The position numbers and the translations under genes are program-made. The notes under the pieces were generated by a model. It was not told where the DNA came from. It ran no database searches and worked only from the letters and a program-made list of their open reading frames with translations. Source: Ehretia macrophylla (Eukaryota > Streptophyta > Magnoliopsida > Boraginales > Ehretiaceae). Taken from it: a DNA stretch of 64,000 nucleotides. Each line of letters begins with the position of its first letter. Position 1 is the stretch's first letter. The stretch spans positions 17,082,762-17,146,761 of the forward strand of contig CM075783.1 in assembly GCA_037974665.1 (NCBI GenBank), read 5' to 3'. Shown here one piece after another: positions 59,461-64,000 of this stretch.

Positions 59461-60150
59461 TACATTATTTTTCCACAATAACATTCATCATAACAGGAGC
59501 CTAATTCTTTTGGGCATGCTAAAATAATATTTTTCTATTTATGATCTTTTACTCTTTTTGGCATGCCAATCTAGCATATACATGAGAGTAAAAAATAAAA
59601 GATAGAAAAATAACGATATCTAACATTTCAATTTTATTTATTCATTGGGTCAATTTTAGGCCTAAAGAATCTCTGGACTGTAGATTTTAGGCCTGGTTTG
59701 AGTGTTTTGAACTTTTAAAATTAAACAAGAAAAATAAGAGAAAGAACTTAGAAAAAGAGAGGATGTGACACCCTCGGTAAATTTTCATATTTCATCATGG
59801 ATTTGTCATCACCTTATCTTATTTTCTTGTTTTTCATCACAAAATAATACACCTAGTTTTTTTAATCTTTTTCTCTTACAAAATTAGTAAGTTAAGATGT
59901 TTCATCTTCTTTTTTTTTCCCTCCTTCTGTGATGAAAAAATTACATGTTTTAACATCCATATATTGAAAAAAAATGTTGGGTGTGTTTGACCCTATTTTG
60001 ATAGTCTTTAAGAGCATTTTGAATTTATATTGATTTTTCAGAAGTGTTTTTGGCAGCTCAGACCTATATCTTTTGGATCACAAACATAAGATAATTATTC
60101 ATAATTTTTAAACATTTGATTTGCTGGAAAAATCATTTAATTAACATTAC

Positions 60151-60300
60151 GTGTCCACCAAGTGACCCTAATTAATATAAGAAAGCCAAATGCAGAATGT
60201 TGGGGAGAATAACTTTACTTGTCCACCAAGTGACCCTAATTAATAGATAAAAGCCAAATGCAGAATGTCGGAAAGAATAATTTTAAGTGTCCGCCAAGTG
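60151..60300. repeat. 68-bp short tandem repeat within the duplicated flank
   Basis: Units start GTGTCCACCAAGTGACC at 60151, 60219 and 60287 (last unit partial). They contain AAAGCCAAATGCAGAATGT. Confidence 0.75.
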
Positions 60301-61471
60301 ATGCAAACTGATCACTTTCCATCAACTATCGATGAGAATCATTACATTTTATGTTGACGAAGTGATACCAAGTGGCAAGAATCTATCCTTATTTACGCTT
60401 CATTATACTTGTGATGAAATCACTGAGTTAGGTTACTCATCGCTAAAGCTATAAGAATGGATAAGACGCAAGAATGGAATCATATATATATGGTAAAATA
60501 GAAACTATAAATACCAAGTGAGACGTGAGATATTGTGAATTTGTTACGTGATACATAACATTAGCATATTTTATTTATTTATTGGGTTAATTTAATTTTG
60601 GTAAGCTAAATGGTAACACTAATTACCTTTCTAATTTTTTCATTTATCATTTATTATCTAAAAATACCAACTTATTTTTATCAACTCCAATGAAAGCCAA
60701 ACACAATATTTGTGAGAATAACTTCCTTTTTGCACAAGTGATGCTATGTTACTTTTTCATGAGAATTCTTATTTTTTCGTGTTAACAAAGTGATGTCAAG
60801 TAGCATGAAACCATAGTTTACGCATTACCATGCAAACGCTCCTAACTGAGTTAATATCTGAATTTATTGACTCGCGCCGAGTTAACTCGCCCCAAAAGCT
60901 AGAAGAATAGGGGTAAGAGACAAGAATGGAATCATATTTGGAGTTAATAATAGAAAAATGTATTTACTTAGCGTGCTGCAGTTGCCACACAAATGCCAAC
61001 TGCCAAGTGAGAAGTGAGATTTTGGTAGTGCAATTACTGTCGGTGATATATAGGCTAGCATTAATGTATTTTACTTATTTTTTTGGGTTAATTTTAATTA
61101 GCTAAAGTTGGTGATACTAAGTACCTCTTATATTTTTCCTCAATTACATTCATCATAACAGGAGTTTAATTGTTTTGGGCATAGTAAAATAATAAATTTT
61201 CTTTTTTCTCTTTTTCTCTTTTCGAAGTGTCAATCAAGCATATAGTCGACTCCACCTAGTGGGACAAAGTTTAGTTTAGTTTGGTTTGGTTTTCTCTTTT
61301 CGAGGTGTCAATCAAGCATATACGTGACAGTACTGAATAAGTGATAAAAAGAAAATGATGTCTAACATTTCTTTTATTATTTGTTCATTGGGTTAAATTT
61401 AGTTTGTTAAGATTCATGACACTAATTTGTCCCATCTTTTTAGTGTTTTATTATTTCTCACACAAGCTATT

Positions 61472-61711
61472 ATAAGAGCGCAATTATGTTGACTATCTTC
61501 GTGATAAAGGGCATTGCAATAATTGGAATTCCCTTGTTTGGATCACCAACATCCCTAAGCACATCTTCATCACTTGGCCTGCCCACCTTGATCACCTTAC
61601 AACAAGATATCAACTCCTTTGTTGGGGCAGCACAACCGAGCTCACTGCTTTTTTTGTCACCAAGGCCTGAAGACCAAAGATCCTCTCTTTTTCTAATACA
61701 GCTTCACAAAA
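61472..61711 (-). other. open stretch without a start codon, nature unknown
   Basis: The minus strand stays open for about 79 codons, reading LGDKKSSELGCAAPTK then ELISCCKVIKVGRPSDED and DVGDPNKGIPIIAMP before a stop. The composition is protein-like and less AT-rich than the surroundings. A plus-strand frame of 87 codons (61486-61749) overlaps it. I recognise no family, so this may be an exon relic or chance. Confidence 0.25.
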
Positions 61712-61759
61712 AGAATATGGAAGGAAAATTTAAAGTTTATTCTCATTAATGCCCCTATA

Positions 61760-62450
61760 TTTACTTTTAATAAGATTATTAATCTTGTTCCTACCCTTGC
61801 AGGTAGAGAAAATATCAAGTAACACATGTTTCGCTTAATTTTCTGCACATTGATATGAGCAATTTAAAGTTATCTCTTGCTTTTTTAAAGAAAAACTAAT
61901 CTCTACTTAAGAAAAACGGTTTACATAATAGGATAATGTATTTTATAAAGTCTGATAACAGATAAATATCTTAATCTAGAAAACGAAAAGCAAGAATAGT
62001 ACTATACAAGATTTATCAACTTTATTCATTAATGGTCCTAAGGAGGGCTTCAAATTATTTTTATCTTTTAATTAGTGTTTCCTTGTATATATGACCAACT
62101 CTGTGTTACAAGGCGATTAAGACTTAATTAGACACGAAATAATACTTCTGTGAAAGAACCAAAGCATTTAGCAACTCTTTTTAATCTTTTGGATTAAAGA
62201 GAGGCCTAGCAAGTATTCAACATAATTACAACAGTCAAAATAGCCACATAAGACTATTCTACAATGGTTTTCAGGGATGTTGGATCCTCTTATCTCTATG
62301 AAGAGGGCTTGATACGACATCCATGGTCACACTTCCAAGGTGTTGGATGAAGGCATAATTAGCTAGCTAATCATCACCCTTTTTTGTCGAGTGGCCCCAA
62401 TTTTATTGTAGTATTCTTTTACAATCATTAACCCAAACATGATCAAGTGA
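61760..62450. other. host intergenic DNA
   Basis: AT-rich unique sequence. No gene, RNA or repeat that I can support. Confidence 0.4.
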
Positions 62451-62609
62451 TGTATTTCGATTGTTATATTTTAAAGGGCTATTTTGAATTTGTATTGATT
62501 TTAGAAGTGGTTTTGGCAGCTCAGACCTATACATGTTTGAACCACAAACATAAGAAAATTACTCACAATTTTTAAACATTTGATTAATGGGAAAAATCAA
62601 TTCATTTCA

Positions 62610-62642
62610 CTACTTCTTATAGCTAAAATGATTGATCTTCAT
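62610..62642 (-). pseudogene. 5' stub of a second DC1 gene copy
   Basis: The minus strand reads ATG then MKINHFSYKK and a stop. This parallels MEIINHFSHGKH of the DC1 remnant at 58144, and the upstream flanks (TTGACCCTAATTAATAGATG) correspond too. Only the first codons survive. It supports a decayed tandem DC1 cluster. Confidence 0.5.
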
Positions 62643-63048
62643 CTCTGTTTTTATTCTATTTTTCACTTCCCCTATCGCAATTTATTGACCCTAATTAATA
62701 GATGAAAACCAAATGCAGAATGTCGAAAAGAATAACTTTATGTGTCCACCAAGTAATGCAAACTCACTTTTCATCATCTATCAATGAGAATCCTTACTTT
62801 TCATGTTGACGAAGTGATACCAAGTTGAAAGAAACCATCCGTATTTATGCCTCATAATGCTAGTGGTGAATCACTGAGTTAATATTTGGAATTATTGACT
62901 CGCTCTAAGTTAGCTCACTGGTAAAGCTATAAGAATGGGCAAGACACAAGAATGGAACCATAATAAAGTAGAAACTGTGAATACCAAATAAGACGTAAGA
63001 TATTGTGAATTTTTATATTACGTTATTCTCGGTGGTACATAACATTAG

Positions 63049-63052
<4 letters not shown>

Positions 63053-63126
<74 letters not shown>

Positions 63127-63130
63127 TATT
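63053..63130. repeat. (TA)n microsatellite
   Basis: About 78 bases of alternating TA broken by two ACAT interruptions. It can form a hairpin and is probably length-polymorphic. Confidence 0.95.
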
Positions 63131-63457
63131 TGTTTTCTGAAACTTTACAAAGAGAACAAAATCAACATAAGTCTGTTGTAAAAGAAGACAAAATAACATG
63201 TCTAAGCTAATATTTCCCATCCAAGTTTCATGTGTTACATATATACCTATTCAGGGTGGTATTTTTATACTTCAAACCATTAAAATGCATTGTTTCTATG
63301 TTAGGAAGCTTTCTATTACTATTTCATTCCAATAATACTCGCTTTAGATAATATAATATTTTTATTATTTATTTTTATCTGTTACGTGTCCACATTAGAA
63401 TTTAAAAATCTCACACTCTAAGCCCAAAACTTCATACTCGTAATTGAGACTGGTGTT
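63131..63457. other. host intergenic DNA
   Basis: AT-rich, no gene or repeat that I can support. Confidence 0.4.
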
Positions 63458-63462
63458 GTAAG

Positions 63463-64000
63463 TGTGACGACCCAAACCTAGCATATAGACATTTTCATTA
63501 ATTTGCATATATTCATTTTATTAAATTGCACTATTATTAAAAAACGTGCCACGATAACTGTTGCATTCACTTGAAATTTAATTCCATTGCCTTTCCCAAA
63601 ATAATTATTTTATTATTTTATTTATTAGAATTTATTTTTACTAACAATTTAAAATGATTTTATTTCACTATTTGAATGTGAAGTCTTGAACTCGGGAATA
63701 ATTATTTTTATTATTATCACCATTTGTATTTATTTAAATTATATTTAATTGATTTACCCAGGACACTTATTTTATTATTTTAAAAATTATATTTATTTAT
63801 GTTTCCCGGACCCGAACGAGCTGGATTATTTTCAATATTGATTATAATTATTTAAATTGGATTTAAAAGAGTTATTAGAAATTATTATCTTATGTTTATT
63901 ATTTATTTACATTTAATTAATTTAAACTGCCCGAGCCCAGAGAGACTTTTAATTTATTATATTTAATTATTTGGTGTGCATATTTGACTTATTTGCCCAT
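63463..64000 (+). mobile_element. 5' part of an LTR running off the window
   Basis: It begins TGTGACGACCCAAACCTAGC at 63463. It has the same style of start and the same CCCGAACGAG / TTCCCGGACCCG words as the U3 end of the 3.4-kb LTR family (41880-42490 read on the minus strand), but is well diverged. The preceding pentamer GTAAG (63458-63462) is a candidate target duplication. Confidence 0.7.

Larger units (their letters stand above)
58760..63050. repeat. degenerate tandem duplication of DC1 5'-flank sequence
   Basis: Related segments start near 58786, 60185, 60690 and 62697. They share ATGAAAGCCAAAT, CACCAAGTGATGC, TTTTCATCAACT, GTTGACAAAGTGATNCCAAG, TTTACGCNTCANNATG and AGAATGGAATCAT in the same order. 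A second shared module (ATAACAGGAGNNTAATT, TTTTGGGCATA) links 59490 and 61158. A third (TTTTGGCAGCTCAGACCTAT) links 60050 and 62512. Near the DC1 remnant the same words lie upstream of its ATG, so the repeats are copies of that gene's 5' flank. Confidence 0.7.

Overview
The window looks like an intergenic, transposon-dense stretch of a eudicot nuclear genome. It is AT-rich, the visible exons are short with GT-AG introns, and about 80% of the bases can be assigned to nested LTR retrotransposons. No intact host gene was found. Two host gene remnants are recognisable: an F-box gene of the At2g35280 type (about 13.0-13.9 kb, plus strand) and a DC1 (Cys/His-rich C1) zinc-finger gene (about 57.85-58.15 kb, minus strand).

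Layout. 1-12774: three-layer nest. The 3' part of a plus-strand LTR (1-556 and 12589-12774) holds a minus-strand solo LTR (557-12583, target duplication TGAAC). That in turn holds a young, nearly whole Ty3/Gypsy chromovirus of the Tekay/Del clade (2952-12460, minus strand, target duplication GAATA). 12775-14290: host island with the F-box remnant. 14291-37427: tandem LTR-internal-LTR-internal-LTR array of a non-autonomous element with about 4-kb LTRs and a 0.8-kb internal region, bounded by target duplication TGTCG. Four later guests lie inside it: a 4.4-kb solo LTR, a PIF/Harbinger-type MITE, a complete 568-bp TRIM and a Tekay-like solo LTR. 37428-39090: host spacer. 39091-53844: a minus-strand element with 3.4-kb LTRs whose internal region holds a second, related element with 3.0-kb LTRs (target duplication GAATT). 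53850-63462: host intergenic DNA with two fold-back MULE-type MITEs and a degenerate tandem duplication built from DC1 5' flanks. From 63463: the start of another LTR that runs off the window.

How the parts relate. The non-autonomous families and the Tekay element share an initiator-Met tRNA primer site, LTR ends of the form TGTNACGCC...GGCGTNACA, a small hairpin just upstream of the polypurine tract, and a second hairpin plus a GC-rich module inside U3. Both hairpins keep their pairing while the bases change, so they look selected. I infer a cross-mobilised group: a coding chromovirus lineage plus giant-LTR, tiny-internal derivatives. All divergence figures are by-eye counts.
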